This document shows, in pieces, positions 54,693-63,963 of a stretch of 64,000 bases of DNA. A program made the position numbers and the translations under genes. The first letter of the stretch is position 1. Every line of letters begins with the position of its first letter. Origin of the DNA: Microvirga sp. (GTDB lineage: Bacteria > Pseudomonadota > Alphaproteobacteria > Rhizobiales > Beijerinckiaceae); NCBI GenBank assembly GCA_031181145.1, contig JAPSLB010000004.1, positions 84,790 through 148,789 of the forward strand, given 5' to 3'. The notes under the pieces were generated by a model. The model had not been told where the DNA came from. It ran no database searches and worked only from the letters and a program-made list of their open reading frames with translations.

Positions 54693-55504
54693 CCCGCGAT
54701 CCCCTCAAGCTCGTCCTGCCGCTCGCGGTTTTCGTCATGGCCATCGCGGCATGGGAAATCTACGTGCGGGCTGCCGACGTGCCGCCCTATATCCTGCCTG
54801 CCCCGAGTCTGATCGCGGCGACGATGAAGGCCGATTGGCCGCTTCTGTCGGCCTCTCTTCTGGTCACGCTGAAAACCACGCTCGCCGCTCTCGCCCTCGC
54901 CGTCGTCGGCGGCGTTGCACTGGCGGTCGCATTGAGCCTCTCGCGCATCGTCGAATATTCGCTCTATCCCTTCGCCGTCGTGCTGCAGGTCACGCCCGTC
55001 ATCGCGGTTGCACCGCTGCTGCTGATCTACATGCCTCAGGACGTCGCGGTGCTGGCCTGCGCGTGGCTCGTCGCCTTCTTTCCGATCCTCTCCAATACGA
55101 TGCTGGGACTGCAATCCGTCGATCGGAACCTCCTGGAGCTGTTCCGGCTCTACGGCGCTCCCGCGCAGGGAGGATGGGGAGCGCGGATCGGCTCCCGGCT
55201 GAAGGCTTTCTGGTATCTACGCCGCCCCGCGGCCCTGCCTGCATTCCTCGCGGGCCTGCGCATCGCGGGCGGCCTCTCCCTGATCGGAGCCGTCGTCGCC
55301 GAGATGGCGGCCGGATCCGCGGGAGCCGGATCCGGACTGGCCTATCGCATCATCGAGAGCCAGTATCGGCTCAATATTCCCCGCCTCTTTGCGGCTCTCG
55401 TCCTCCTGGCGTTGATGGGCATCACCCTGTTTCTCGCCCTGAGCGCTCTGACCAGGGTTCTGCTGCGGCATTGGCACGAGAGCGCCCTGCCCCGGGAAAC
55501 ATGA
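54689..55504 (+). CDS. ABC transporter permease (NitT/TauT class)
   Basis: A 271-residue permease with six or seven helices and the EAA-like loop at LLELFRLYGAPAQ...RLKAFWYLRRPAALPAFLAGL. It starts at the ATG at 54689 inside the ATGA overlap with the ATPase. It completes the three-gene importer. A palindrome follows its stop immediately. Confidence 0.92.
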   Translation: MTRDPLKLVLPLAVFVMAIAAWEIYVRAADVPPYILPAPSLIAATMKADWPLLSASLLVTLKTTLAALALAVVGGVALAVALSLSRIVEYSLYPFAVVLQVTPVIAVAPLLLIYMPQDVAVLACAWLVAFFPILSNTMLGLQSVDRNLLELFRLYGAPAQGGWGARIGSRLKAFWYLRRPAALPAFLAGLRIAGGLSLIGAVVAEMAAGSAGAGSGLAYRIIESQYRLNIPRLFAALVLLALMGITLFLALSALTRVLLRHWHESALPRET

Positions 55505-55507
55505 CGA

Positions 55508-55529
55508 GATCTGTTGACGGTAACAGATC
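55508..55529. promoter_or_regulatory. perfect 8-bp inverted repeat before marR, candidate operator
   Basis: GATCTGTT (55508-55515), six-base spacer, AACAGATC (55522-55529). It lies 64 bp before the MarR start and 3 bp after the permease stop, a natural place for an autoregulatory MarR site. It could instead be a weak terminator stem. Confidence 0.5.
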
Positions 55530-55593
55530 CGTCATCGAAACGTCATGACTTCCTGCTCAAGATGATGCCATCGTTGCACCAGAGGGGCATTGC

Positions 55594-56121
55594 ATGGACA
55601 AGGACATCGTTCACCCGGGCGTGAAAAGCGTCGGCTGGGCCCTGGTCCAAGCGGCCCGCCTCCATCGCAGCCGCACGGGCGACAAGCTCTCCGAGCTCGG
55701 CCTCTTCGCGGGTCAGGAACAGGTTCTTCAAGCACTTGCCAACTCCGGCCCCATGACCATGGGCGATCTCGCGGCCATCCTCCGCGTGCGCCCGCCGACT
55801 GCTTCCAAGACCGTATCCCGCCTCTCTTCCCTCAAACTGGTCGAACGGCACACGGAGCCGGGCGATGCACGCGTCGTGCGCGTGAAGCTCACCAAGGAAG
55901 GCAAGCGCAAGGCCGCCGCCATCGATGCCCTCTGGGACGAGGTAGAGGCCGAACTCCTCGCGGGGTTCGACAACAAGGACCGTAAGCGCCTCCGCAAGCT
56001 GCTGCGCAAGGCCGCGAAGAATCTCGCCGGCATCACTGGCGCCGATCAAACCGGCTTCGAAGCTGAGGACGATCTCGAGGATCTGGGCTCCGAGGAGCCC
56101 GAACTCACCGTCACCGCCTGA
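55594..56121 (+). CDS. MarR family transcriptional regulator
   Basis: A 175-residue winged-helix regulator. The recognition region reads MTMGDLAAILRVRPPTASKT and the wing is KLVERHTEPGDARVVRVKLT, with the conserved D-x-R. An unusual Lys/Arg-rich then acidic C-tail (NKDRKRLRKLLRKAAKN ... DDLEDLGSEEPEL) extends beyond the normal 145 residues. AGAGGGG precedes the ATG. Targets may be itself or the ABC importer upstream. Confidence 0.9.
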   Translation: MDKDIVHPGVKSVGWALVQAARLHRSRTGDKLSELGLFAGQEQVLQALANSGPMTMGDLAAILRVRPPTASKTVSRLSSLKLVERHTEPGDARVVRVKLTKEGKRKAAAIDALWDEVEAELLAGFDNKDRKRLRKLLRKAAKNLAGITGADQTGFEAEDDLEDLGSEEPELTVTA

Positions 56122-56224
56122 GCCATCCAGGACTCGTTTCCGCCAAAACCGCGCAGTCTATCGCCTCCGGCCGGAACTTGCTCTATCGTGGCGTCACGAT
56201 GCAGCAGGAGCCGGATCCCTTCTC

Positions 56225-56527
56225 ATGATCGATGCGCCCGTCAGCACCCTTCCGGGAATCGGCCCTGTCACCCGAGGCCGGTTGGAGGAAGCCGGTATCC
56301 GCACAATGTCCGATCTCAAAGCCATCGGCTCCGTCGAGGCCTATCGCCGCCTCAAGTTCATGCTCCCCCGCCAGGTGAGCCTCAATGCCCTCTATGGGCT
56401 CGAAGCCGCGCTGCGCGGTTGTCATTGGCTCGACCTGCCCCAGGATGTGAAGGCAGCCCTTCAGAGGGAGGCGGGCCTCGTCGACGAGGCATTCCGGAAG
56501 CCTGCATCGCGCTGCACGATTGCCTGA
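56225..56527 (+). CDS. TfoX/Sxy C-terminal domain protein
   Basis: A 100-residue protein that is only the TfoX_C helix-hairpin-helix-like domain: LPGIGPVTRGRLEEAGI, then DLKAIGSVEAYRRLKF and LYGLEAALRGCHWLDLP. It lacks the N-terminal half of competence regulator TfoX. Stand-alone forms are common; their function is unknown. It is 16 bp from the 2-hydroxyacid dehydrogenase start and may be cotranscribed. Confidence 0.87.
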   Translation: MIDAPVSTLPGIGPVTRGRLEEAGIRTMSDLKAIGSVEAYRRLKFMLPRQVSLNALYGLEAALRGCHWLDLPQDVKAALQREAGLVDEAFRKPASRCTIA

Positions 56528-56543
56528 AGATCAGAGAAACACC

Positions 56544-57509
56544 ATGAGCAAAGCCGATATCCTTATGACCGCTCCGATGATGCCCATCGTCATCGATGCG
56601 CTCGACAGAGCCTTCAATCTCCACCGGCTTTGGGAGCATGAGGATCGCGACCGGTACTTGAGCGAGGTCGGCCCGCGCATTCGCGGCGTTGCCACGAGCA
56701 CACTCTACGGCCGCATGGGGGCGGCCCTGTTCGAGCGCCTGCCGAATCTCGAGATCGTGTCGAGTTTCGGCGTAGGCTACGACAACGTGGATGTCACGGA
56801 AGCCGCCAAGCGGAACGTCATCGTCACCAATACGCCGGACGTGCTCAACGACGAAGTGGCGGATCTCACGCTCGGCCTGCTTCTCGCCACCCTGCGCAAG
56901 ATCCCTCAGGCGGACCGCTACCTGCGCGAAGGACGCTGGCTGGAAGCGCCCTTCCCTCTCTCGCCGACCCTGCGCGAACGGAAGGTCGGCATCGTCGGCC
57001 TCGGGCGCATCGGCAAGGCCATCGCGAAGCGTCTGGAGGGTTTCGACGTCAGCATCGCCTATCACGGGCGCACGCGGCAGGAGGGTGTCGCCTATGCCTA
57101 CCACCCGACACTCGTCGGTCTGGCCGAGGCCTGCGACGTGCTGATCGTCATCACCCCGGGCGGCGCTTCGACGAGGCACCTCGTCAACGCGGACGTCCTG
57201 AAGGCTCTTGGTCCCAATGGCATTCTCATCAACGTGGCGCGCGGCAGCGTGGTCGATGAACAGGCGCTGATCGAAGCCCTGAAATCCGGCACGATCCTGA
57301 CCGCGGGTCTCGACGTCTACGAGGACGAACCGCGCGTTCCGCAGGAACTGATCGACATGGAACATGTGGTGCTTCTGCCCCATATCGCCTCGGGCTCCGT
57401 CCACACACGCAACGCCATGGGCCAGCTGGTCGCCGACAATCTCATCTCATGGTTCAACGGCAAGGGCCCGCTCACACCCGTTTCGGAGACGCCTTGGAAC
57501 GGCAGATGA
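56544..57509 (+). CDS. D-2-hydroxyacid dehydrogenase (glyoxylate/hydroxypyruvate reductase-like)
   Basis: A 321-residue NAD(P)-dependent enzyme. GLGRIGKAIAKRL is the Rossmann motif. Catalytic Arg (NVARGSVVDEQAL), Glu (VYEDEPRVP) and His (LLPHIASGS) are all in place. The GRHPR branch, reducing glyoxylate or hydroxypyruvate, is the best guess. I chose the ATG at 56544 over a TTG at 56520 inside the TfoX_C gene. Confidence 0.9.
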   Translation: MSKADILMTAPMMPIVIDALDRAFNLHRLWEHEDRDRYLSEVGPRIRGVATSTLYGRMGAALFERLPNLEIVSSFGVGYDNVDVTEAAKRNVIVTNTPDVLNDEVADLTLGLLLATLRKIPQADRYLREGRWLEAPFPLSPTLRERKVGIVGLGRIGKAIAKRLEGFDVSIAYHGRTRQEGVAYAYHPTLVGLAEACDVLIVITPGGASTRHLVNADVLKALGPNGILINVARGSVVDEQALIEALKSGTILTAGLDVYEDEPRVPQELIDMEHVVLLPHIASGSVHTRNAMGQLVADNLISWFNGKGPLTPVSETPWNGR

Positions 57510-57568
57510 TCCGGGCCGAAGGAGAAAGTCAGGTCCCCCTGCCGAGTGCTTGTTCCCCCTGGCGGGCC

Positions 57569-57776
57569 TAGAGCCTTTTGGGCGAAGTGGATCCGGTTCG
57601 CCGTCTAGAATGCGGGGAGCCAAAGACGAGGGCCGTTTTCACTTGCGTGGCATCAGCTCTAGCGCATCGTGCGAAGAAGCAGACCCGGCTTTTCGCGCCA
57701 AACGATGCGCTCCTTACGGCCTGGGGCGTCGGTTGGGTCCCAATGTGCAGATCCGCTTTTCACGTCCGATGCTCTA
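57569..57776. repeat. compound dispersed repeat, includes copy B of the 17.1-kb element
   Basis: The gap after the dehydrogenase holds three palindromic units. CTAGAGCCTTTTGGGCGAAG to CGCCGTCTAGA (57569-57609) is one. CTAGCGCATCGTGCGAAG (57659) to AACGATGCGCTCC is the reverse of unit 2 at 17210-17261. CAGATCCGCTTTTCACGTC to GATGCTCTA (57776) is the reverse of unit 1 at 17145. The last three bases before 57777 are the reverse complement of the AraC gene's TAG stop. Confidence 0.7.
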
Positions 57777-58805
57777 GCGGGAAAGCGCTCTCCACAGGGT
57801 CTGTTTCGGCATCTCGCCGAAGGTCCGTCTGTAGAGACCGGCGAACTCGCCCATGTGGCTGAAGCCGCAGCTCAGCGCGATCTGCGTCACCGTCGCCAAG
57901 GCTGGATCAGCACGGAGAAGAGCCTCCTGCGCCCGCCGCAACCGTATCAGCCGAAGAAACGCCATGGGGGTCATGTTGCGGAAAGTCTGGAAGCCGTTCT
58001 GGAGACTTCTCGCGCTTACGCCCGCGTGGGCCGCGATGTCGGCCAGGGACAACGGCTCGGCGAAACGCGCCTCGATATAAGCTTCCGCTCTTTTCACATA
58101 ATACGGAGCTGCCGCCGGCTGGGGCTGAAGAAGCGCCGCTGAGTAATTGTGAGAATGGCCCAGCAGCAGGGCGGAACCCATCATCTGCTCGAGCTGCTGT
58201 GCCGCAGCGGGCATTTGCCGGGTCATCGAGAGGGGATGGCTCAACTCGTCAGCGGCATAGCGGACGAGCCGCAGCCAGCTCTGCCCAGCCGCGCTCTCCA
58301 GGGAAAACTGCTTGTCGAACTCGACCGGCTGCTCGATCTCGCGCCCGAGCAACTTCGTGCATAGATCCGCGAGCTTGCTGCGATTGAGCAGCACCGCAAG
58401 CGTCTCGCAATCATTTCGGTAGCTTACAAATGTTTCCGGTCCTGCTGGGATGATGGTTCCCTGCTCAGCCGTAAACGCATATTCCTGCCCCTCGATCGCC
58501 ACTTGCCCGGCACCGCTTTCCGCCATGATGAACGCCAGCCGGTCGTCGCTCGCCCTGTCGACAGGATGAAGCCTGACTGTCAGGTCGGCCCCGTAGCGGA
58601 CGGTAAAGACCCCGAAATCTCTCTGACCGTGAAGGCTGAGCCGACCATCGAGGCCACGGATTCGAGATGTGGTATTAAGGCTATTAGGTCTCACGTACCG
58701 GTAGACGACATCCTCAAGCTCATCGAGGCGAGGTGATCGCAACGAAAAATCGAGAGCGCCAGTGCTTTGAACAACCGGCTCGGACTTAGAACTGTCGTCG
58801 GGCAT
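57774..58805 (-). CDS. AraC family transcriptional regulator
   Basis: A 343-residue regulator. The N-terminal 200 residues form a cupin-like sensor (GQVAIEGQEYAFTAEQGTII, the AraC_binding_2 type). The C-terminal HTH pair is PLSLADIAAHAGVSARSLQN and VTQIALSCGFSHMGEFAGLYRRTFGE. The effector is unknown. Its stop codon lies exactly at the edge of the dispersed repeat, which suggests the repeat fixed the present C-terminus, though the end looks normal in length. Confidence 0.9.
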   Translation of the reverse strand: MPDDSSKSEPVVQSTGALDFSLRSPRLDELEDVVYRYVRPNSLNTTSRIRGLDGRLSLHGQRDFGVFTVRYGADLTVRLHPVDRASDDRLAFIMAESGAGQVAIEGQEYAFTAEQGTIIPAGPETFVSYRNDCETLAVLLNRSKLADLCTKLLGREIEQPVEFDKQFSLESAAGQSWLRLVRYAADELSHPLSMTRQMPAAAQQLEQMMGSALLLGHSHNYSAALLQPQPAAAPYYVKRAEAYIEARFAEPLSLADIAAHAGVSARSLQNGFQTFRNMTPMAFLRLIRLRRAQEALLRADPALATVTQIALSCGFSHMGEFAGLYRRTFGEMPKQTLWRALSR

Positions 58806-58944
58806 GCCGAGATACCTTGCTCCCCCCTGCAGCCGTCAAACTATCAGCCTTGAATCAATAGTTTTTCTGCGCGTTTCCGACAAGTCGTGCGCTCCTCCGA
58901 TTTCCGCGAACGACGAGCAAAGCCATTCTAGTCGGAGGTTCCAA

Positions 58945-58962
58945 GCACAAAACTTGTTGTGC
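58945..58962. promoter_or_regulatory. small inverted repeat in the AraC / TPR divergent gap
   Basis: GCACAA (58945-58950), AACTTG, TTGTGC (58957-58962). It lies 45 bp before the small TPR gene start and 140 bp before araC. It could be an operator or short hairpin. Confidence 0.35.
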
Positions 58963-59006
58963 CGAAATGAACTGGCTGAACCAGTATGCACCCTGAGGAC
59001 GAAACG

Positions 59007-59306
59007 ATGCCCAACAAGCAGAACAGTGTTGCGCGGCAGAAACCGTCTCTTTCAGACTCCCTTGCGAACTGGATTCTTCGGTTTTCGTTATCCAGTTCTG
59101 GAGATAGCTGCCCCACCCATACCGTCCGCTTTCACCTCATCCGCGGCCGAATTCTGCTCGGCCTCGGCCAATACGACCACGCCATCAGCGATTTTCGGAA
59201 CGCATTGATGCTGGATTGGCGGCACGAGGAGGCGGCCTCCTGGCTCAGCAAGGCAAGGTGCGCCCTCCAGCACAGCGGCGAGTCGGGATCTCTCCATCGG
59301 GTCTAG
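59007..59306 (+). CDS. small single-TPR protein
   Basis: A 99-residue protein whose C-half shows one tetratricopeptide-like unit (RGRILLGLGQYDHAISDFRN, then ALMLDWRHEEAASWL). The N-terminal half is Ser-rich and not recognised. GAGGACG precedes the ATG at 59007; an upstream ATG at 58986 lacks a ribosome site. It could be a remnant of a longer TPR protein. It is divergent from araC and converges on the SDR gene. Confidence 0.6.
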   Translation: MPNKQNSVARQKPSLSDSLANWILRFSLSSSGDSCPTHTVRFHLIRGRILLGLGQYDHAISDFRNALMLDWRHEEAASWLSKARCALQHSGESGSLHRV

Positions 59307-59321
59307 AGACGATAAGAGGTC

Positions 59322-60068
59322 TCAGAGTGCAAAACCTCCATCCACGAGTTGGATGTGACCCGTCGTGTAGCTCGCTTCGTCGGAGGCGAGATAGACGGCG
59401 AGCGCCGCGACTTCCTCGGGAGTGCCTAGCCGCCCCATCGGCTGGCGATCGACGAAGGCTTGGCGCACGGCCTCGATGCTCTGGCCGGAGCTTGCCGCCA
59501 ATTCCGCGATGCGCTGGTCGAGCGATGGCGACTGCACGGTACCGGGGCAGATCGCGTTGGCTCGAATACCCTGCCTGATGAAATCGGCCGCCACTGCCTT
59601 GGTGAGGCCGATCACCGCCGCCTTCGTCGCACCGTACACATAGCGGTTTGGAATGCCCCGTACGGAAGATGCGCCGGACGCGATGTTGACGATCGAGCCC
59701 GCGCCCTTCTCCAGCATGCCCGGCAGAACGGCCTTGATGGTGCGGTGCATGGATTTCACATTCAGATCGAACGAGAAATCCCAATCGTCCTCCGAGCAAT
59801 CGAGCACGGTGCCGTGATGAACGAAGCCCGCCGCGTTCACGAGAATGTCGAAGGGTCCGGCTTCGCGGACGAGAGCATCGACTGCGGCACTCGAACGCAC
59901 ATCGAGCCCTCGCCGCGTTGCTCCCTCGAGGCCTTCGAGTTTTTTCTCGTCGAGATCCGTTGCGCACACCTGCGCTCCCTCGCGAAGGAAAGCCTCCGCG
60001 ATGGCACGCCCGATTCCCTGTCCTGCCGCAGTCACGAGGGCAGTCCTGTTCTTCAGCCGATCCGTCAT
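59322..60068 (-). CDS. SDR family oxidoreductase (sugar-acid type)
   Basis: A 248-residue short-chain dehydrogenase. TAAGQGIGRAIAEAF is the cofactor motif (T-A-A-x-x-G-I-G variant), NAAGFVHHGTV follows, and the catalytic Y-x-x-x-K is YGATK. The sequence resembles 2-keto-3-deoxy-L-fuconate dehydrogenase and DHRS6-like enzymes. It lies 27 bp behind the IlvD/Edd-type dehydratase, so it likely oxidises that enzyme's 2-keto-3-deoxy product. Confidence 0.88.
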   Translation of the reverse strand: MTDRLKNRTALVTAAGQGIGRAIAEAFLREGAQVCATDLDEKKLEGLEGATRRGLDVRSSAAVDALVREAGPFDILVNAAGFVHHGTVLDCSEDDWDFSFDLNVKSMHRTIKAVLPGMLEKGAGSIVNIASGASSVRGIPNRYVYGATKAAVIGLTKAVAADFIRQGIRANAICPGTVQSPSLDQRIAELAASSGQSIEAVRQAFVDRQPMGRLGTPEEVAALAVYLASDEASYTTGHIQLVDGGFAL

Positions 60069-60095
60069 AACGTTTCCCAGAGTTCTTCGAATGCC

Positions 60096-61904
60096 TTAGT
60101 GGTTGTCGCGAGGCTCACCGAAGGTCTGCGCGACCTTCTGATACTTCACCGCGGGCTTGAGCGTCATGCCCTCGGAGAGTTGATCCACCATGGAGCGTTG
60201 AATTTCCTGCCAGGGCGTCTGGCTCGCCGGGTAGGCATAGCCTCCCCGCGCCTCCAGATCGGCGCGGCGCTTCTGCAACTCCTCTTCGGGAAGCAGGATG
60301 TCGGCGGTGCGCGTGTTGAGATCGATGCGAATACGGTCACCTGTCTGCAGCAGCGCCAAACCGCCGCCTGCCGCCGCTTCAGGCGAGGCGTTGAGGATGG
60401 ACGGCGTCCCGGACGTGCCGGATTGGCGCCCATCGCCGACACAGGGGAGCGAGAGCACGCCGCGTCTGATGAGCGATCCGGGCGGCTGCATGTTCACCAC
60501 TTCCGCAGCGCCGGGATAACCGATGGGCCCCGCGCCGCGCATGATGAGGATGGTGTGCTCGTCGATATTGAGTGACGGATCGTCGATGCGGTGATGGTAA
60601 TCCTCAGGCCCATCGAACACCACGACGCGCCCCTCGAAGGCATTCGGGTCGTCCGGGTTGTTCAGATAACGCTCCTGGAATTCCTGGCTGATCACGCTGG
60701 TTTTCATGATCGCGGAGTCGAAGAGCGTTCCCTTGAGGTTCAGGAAGCCGGCCTTCTCCTTCAGCGGATTCTCATAGGAGCGGATCACGTCGTGATCCCA
60801 GGTGAACTTGCCTTTGCAATTCTCGCCGATGGTCCTGCCTGTGCAGGTCAGGGCATTCTCGTGAATTTTCCCGGCACCGATGAGTTCCGCCATGACCGCC
60901 GGCAGGCCACCCGCGCGGAAGTACTCCTCGCCGAGATACTCGCCGGCGGGCTGCACATTCACCAGCAGCGGGATCTCGAAGCCGATTCGCTCCCAATCGT
61001 CATTGGTGAGCGGGACGCCGATATGTTTCGCAATCGCGTTGATGTGGATCGGCGCATTGGTTGAACCGCCGATGGCCGCATTGGCGACGATGACGTTCTC
61101 GAAGGCCTCGCGCGTCATGATGTCGGAGGGCTTCAGATCCTCCCATACCATCTCGACGATGCGCCTGCCCGTCTCGTAGGCCATTTGGCCACGCTCACGA
61201 TAGGGCGCGGGGATCGCAGCCGAACCGGGCAGCGACATGCCGAGCGCCTCGGCCAAGGCATTCATGGTCGAAGCGGTGCCCATGGTGTTGCAATGGCCCA
61301 CCGACGGCGCGGAGGAGCCGACGATGTCCATGAACTGCTGATAGTCGATGTCGCCCGCCGCATGACGCTCGCGCGCCTTCCACACGATCGTGCCGGAACC
61401 GGTGCGTTCGCCGTGGTGCCAGCCGTTGAGCATGGGACCCACGTTGAGCGAGATCGCCGGGATGTTCACGGTGGCCGCCGCCATGAGGCAGGCAGGCATG
61501 GTTTTATCGCAGCCGGTCAGCAGCACGACGCCGTCGAGCGGATAACCATAGAGAACCTCGACGAGGGAGAGATAGGCCAGATTGCGGTCCAGGCAGGCCG
61601 TCGGGCGCTTGCCCGTTTCCTGGATCGGGTGGCAGGGGAACTCGAACGCCACACCGCCCGCCGCCGTGATGCCGTCGCGCACGCGCTTGGCGAGTTCGAG
61701 GTGGTGACGGTTGCAGGGAGAGAGGTCGGAGCCGGTCTGAGCGATGCCGATGATCGGCTTCTTGCCCTGCAGCTCCTTGCCCGTAAGGCCGAAGTTCAGG
61801 TAGCGCTCGAGATAGAGCGCCGTCATGCCGGGATTGTCGGGATTGTCGAACCAGAGCCGAGAGCGAAGCTGATCGGGGGAGCGGCGATGGGGCCTGTCAG
61901 CCAT
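60096..61904 (-). CDS. IlvD/Edd family dehydratase, sugar-acid type
   Basis: A 602-residue Fe-S dehydratase. Cluster cysteines occur in [32 protein letters not shown] (Cys of CNTMG) and near the N-terminus ([12 protein letters not shown]). The start [20 protein letters not shown] matches the aldonate branch (L-arabinonate, D-xylonate, L-fuconate dehydratases) rather than dihydroxyacid dehydratase of amino-acid synthesis. It starts an operon with the SDR gene. A palindrome with a CG centre lies 124 bp upstream. Confidence 0.9.
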   Translation of the reverse strand: MADRPHRRSPDQLRSRLWFDNPDNPGMTALYLERYLNFGLTGKELQGKKPIIGIAQTGSDLSPCNRHHLELAKRVRDGITAAGGVAFEFPCHPIQETGKRPTACLDRNLAYLSLVEVLYGYPLDGVVLLTGCDKTMPACLMAAATVNIPAISLNVGPMLNGWHHGERTGSGTIVWKARERHAAGDIDYQQFMDIVGSSAPSVGHCNTMGTASTMNALAEALGMSLPGSAAIPAPYRERGQMAYETGRRIVEMVWEDLKPSDIMTREAFENVIVANAAIGGSTNAPIHINAIAKHIGVPLTNDDWERIGFEIPLLVNVQPAGEYLGEEYFRAGGLPAVMAELIGAGKIHENALTCTGRTIGENCKGKFTWDHDVIRSYENPLKEKAGFLNLKGTLFDSAIMKTSVISQEFQERYLNNPDDPNAFEGRVVVFDGPEDYHHRIDDPSLNIDEHTILIMRGAGPIGYPGAAEVVNMQPPGSLIRRGVLSLPCVGDGRQSGTSGTPSILNASPEAAAGGGLALLQTGDRIRIDLNTRTADILLPEEELQKRRADLEARGGYAYPASQTPWQEIQRSMVDQLSEGMTLKPAVKYQKVAQTFGEPRDNH

Positions 61905-62212
61905 TCTTGGGGTCCTCTTAAATCATAACAGGCGTTTCGCCCTTATCTGGGATGGGCAGGGCCTGTGTCCAATCGTTGCGGCGAAAGCGGTCCTGCTTTG
62001 CGGAATCCTTCGGCAAGCACTCGAAAACGAAACGTTTCGCGACGCAAGGCGACTTTCGAATAAATCATACAATTCATTTCGAAGCGGCGTAACAGCGGCC
62101 GCTCCTGCCGCGACTGGCGTTTCGCCGCAGAACGGCGAAGCCCTCCGGACCCCGGCATCCGAAACCGTCTCCTGTTCGAGCCTCGAGCCGACCGCTCCGC
62201 CGCCCGAAGAGG
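61905..62212. promoter_or_regulatory. 308-bp promoter region with LacI-type palindrome
   Basis: No gene. CGAAACGTTTCG at 62028-62039 is a perfect 12-bp palindrome with a central CG, the form recognised by LacI/GalR regulators. TTCGAA occurs twice nearby (62056-62061 and 62077-62082), with AT-rich sequence between that may be the promoter. The site would serve the dehydratase-SDR operon. Confidence 0.45.
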
Positions 62213-63043
62213 TCAGGTCAAGGCGCCCGCCATCCCGTCGATCTGCGCCCGTGTCGCCGGATCGAGATCGAGGGCCTCGGCAAGCTGGTGGAGGAATTCA
62301 CGCTCCTGGAGCGTATCAGGATCGATCGCGATGCGTGCCGCCGCATAAACCTGCGCGGCCTTCTCGGGGTCGTTGACGTTGGCTGCCAGCTCCTCCACGT
62401 TCGCGGGCGAAGCCATCTCCCGCTCCAGCCACCGGCTGGCCTGAGGATCGATGCCGGCCTCGACCAACCCCTTCACGATGCGGGCGCGTTCCGCCTCGTC
62501 GATCCTGCCGTCGGACGCCGCTGCCGCCACCATGGTTCTTAGGAAAAGCAAAGCGTCATCCTCTGTCTGAGAGACAGGATGGAAGCGGGATGTCTCGGGA
62601 AGGTTGAGGGCCGCCTGGGCCACGGACCCGCCGGAGGATGCCTCACCCTCCGTCAAAGCCGGCTCTTGGGATGGTGCGGCAATCCCTGCTCCACCCTGCT
62701 GCTTCTGATAGGCGCGGTAAGCAAGGCCTCCGATGACCGCAAGACCGCCGAGTTTCACGAGGTTGCTCGTGAGCTTGCCTTTCTTGCGCCGGCCGAACAA
62801 GAGCCCTGCGAGGCCCAGGAGCGCCGCCTGCGTTGCGCCCGGATGCTGGGCTGCCAAGTCCTTGGCTTTCTGGAGAAGCTGCTCGGGCGACTGGCCGGCC
62901 GGTTGCGTCACGGTCTTCCCGAAGCTCTCCTGCGGCAGCCCGGCGCTCCTGCCGGCTTGGGGAATCTCCTGCCGATCCTGATGCGGCTCCGGGCGGCCCA
63001 TCGCGCCCACGAATGCATCCAACAGCTTCCTGTAATCGACCAT
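62213..63043 (-). CDS. DUF533 (YebE/TerB-like) membrane-associated protein
   Basis: A 276-residue protein. The N-terminal half is Gln/Pro-rich with one hydrophobic Gly-rich segment (LLGLAGLLFGRRKKGKL and LGGLAVIGGLAYRAYQ). The C-terminal half (about 155-275) is a TerB-like helical domain (LRTMVAAAASDGRIDEAERA). YebE-type proteins are inner-membrane proteins of unknown function. The ATG at 63043 has AGGAGGAG upstream. It follows eda by 60 bp on the same strand. Confidence 0.87.
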   Translation of the reverse strand: MVDYRKLLDAFVGAMGRPEPHQDRQEIPQAGRSAGLPQESFGKTVTQPAGQSPEQLLQKAKDLAAQHPGATQAALLGLAGLLFGRRKKGKLTSNLVKLGGLAVIGGLAYRAYQKQQGGAGIAAPSQEPALTEGEASSGGSVAQAALNLPETSRFHPVSQTEDDALLFLRTMVAAAASDGRIDEAERARIVKGLVEAGIDPQASRWLEREMASPANVEELAANVNDPEKAAQVYAAARIAIDPDTLQEREFLHQLAEALDLDPATRAQIDGMAGALT

Positions 63044-63103
63044 GGACTCCTCCTGACGGTTCAATGACAAAGCATGAACACAACGGAGGGGGGAAAGAAT
63101 GGT

Positions 63104-63748
63104 TCAGGTTTCGCGGCGCAGGGAGGCCGCGTCGGCTGCGAGTCGCTCGATCTCGACAAGGTCTCCCGTTTTCATGGCGGCCGCGGGCGTCACCCACGTG
63201 CCACCCACACAGGCGACGTTGGGGAGAGAAAGATAGGAGGCCGCGCTCGCGCGATCGATGCCGCCCGTGGGGCAGAATACGAGATTCGGAAGAGGCCCAT
63301 GGACGGATTTCAGCCACGCCGCTCCCCCCGAGGCCACGGCCGGAAAGAACTTAAGGGCATGGAACCCCATCTCGGCCAGCGTCACCGCCTCCGACACCGT
63401 AGCGCAGCCGGGCATCGCGGGAATGCTCGCCTCACGCAGCTCCTCCGCCAGCTTCAGCGAGGTTCCTGGGGTGACGATGAACTTGGCTCCCGCGTCGGCT
63501 ACTTCCGCGATCTGGCTACTCGACAGCACGGTCCCGGCCGCTACCACAGCCTCAGGGACGGCCTTCGCGATGGCGCTGATCGCGTCGAGGGCGGCGGGCG
63601 TGCGGAGCGTCACTTCGATCACAGGAAGCCCGGCGCGAACGAGGGTATGAGCCAGATCGATGCTGATCCGGGCATCGGTCACCGTTACGACGGGTATGAC
63701 AGGCGCGAGGCGCAAATAGTCACGAAGACCCATTCCTTCGGATGCCAT
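63104..63748 (-). CDS. eda: 2-keto-3-deoxy-6-phosphogluconate aldolase
   Basis: A 214-residue class-I aldolase that splits KDPG (or 2-keto-4-hydroxyglutarate) to pyruvate and glyceraldehyde-3-phosphate (or glyoxylate). The catalytic Glu45 (PVIEVTLRT) and Schiff-base Lys133 (HALKFFPA) are both present, as is the phosphate-binding PTGGI. GGGGGAGGGG precedes the ATG. It lies near the aldonate dehydratase operon, but 1.2 kb away with a different gene between. Confidence 0.94.
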   Translation of the reverse strand: MASEGMGLRDYLRLAPVIPVVTVTDARISIDLAHTLVRAGLPVIEVTLRTPAALDAISAIAKAVPEAVVAAGTVLSSSQIAEVADAGAKFIVTPGTSLKLAEELREASIPAMPGCATVSEAVTLAEMGFHALKFFPAVASGGAAWLKSVHGPLPNLVFCPTGGIDRASAASYLSLPNVACVGGTWVTPAAAMKTGDLVEIERLAADAASLRRET

Positions 63749-63963
63749 TCCCCTCCCCCTTTGCGTCTATCGGCCTCACCGGATCCAAATGCGGTTTTAG
63801 ACCTCGGTAACCCGTCTGCCAAGACATGGCGCAAAGGCTTTCCGGTCCTTTGGGGCGCTATCGCCTTGTGTGATTTTCTTTGGGTTTTGAGTGTTGGGTT
63901 TTGATGCGGGGAGGCGCTGGCGGGTGTTGCTCGGAGGGGGTTGCTCGGGCTTTGGACACGACG

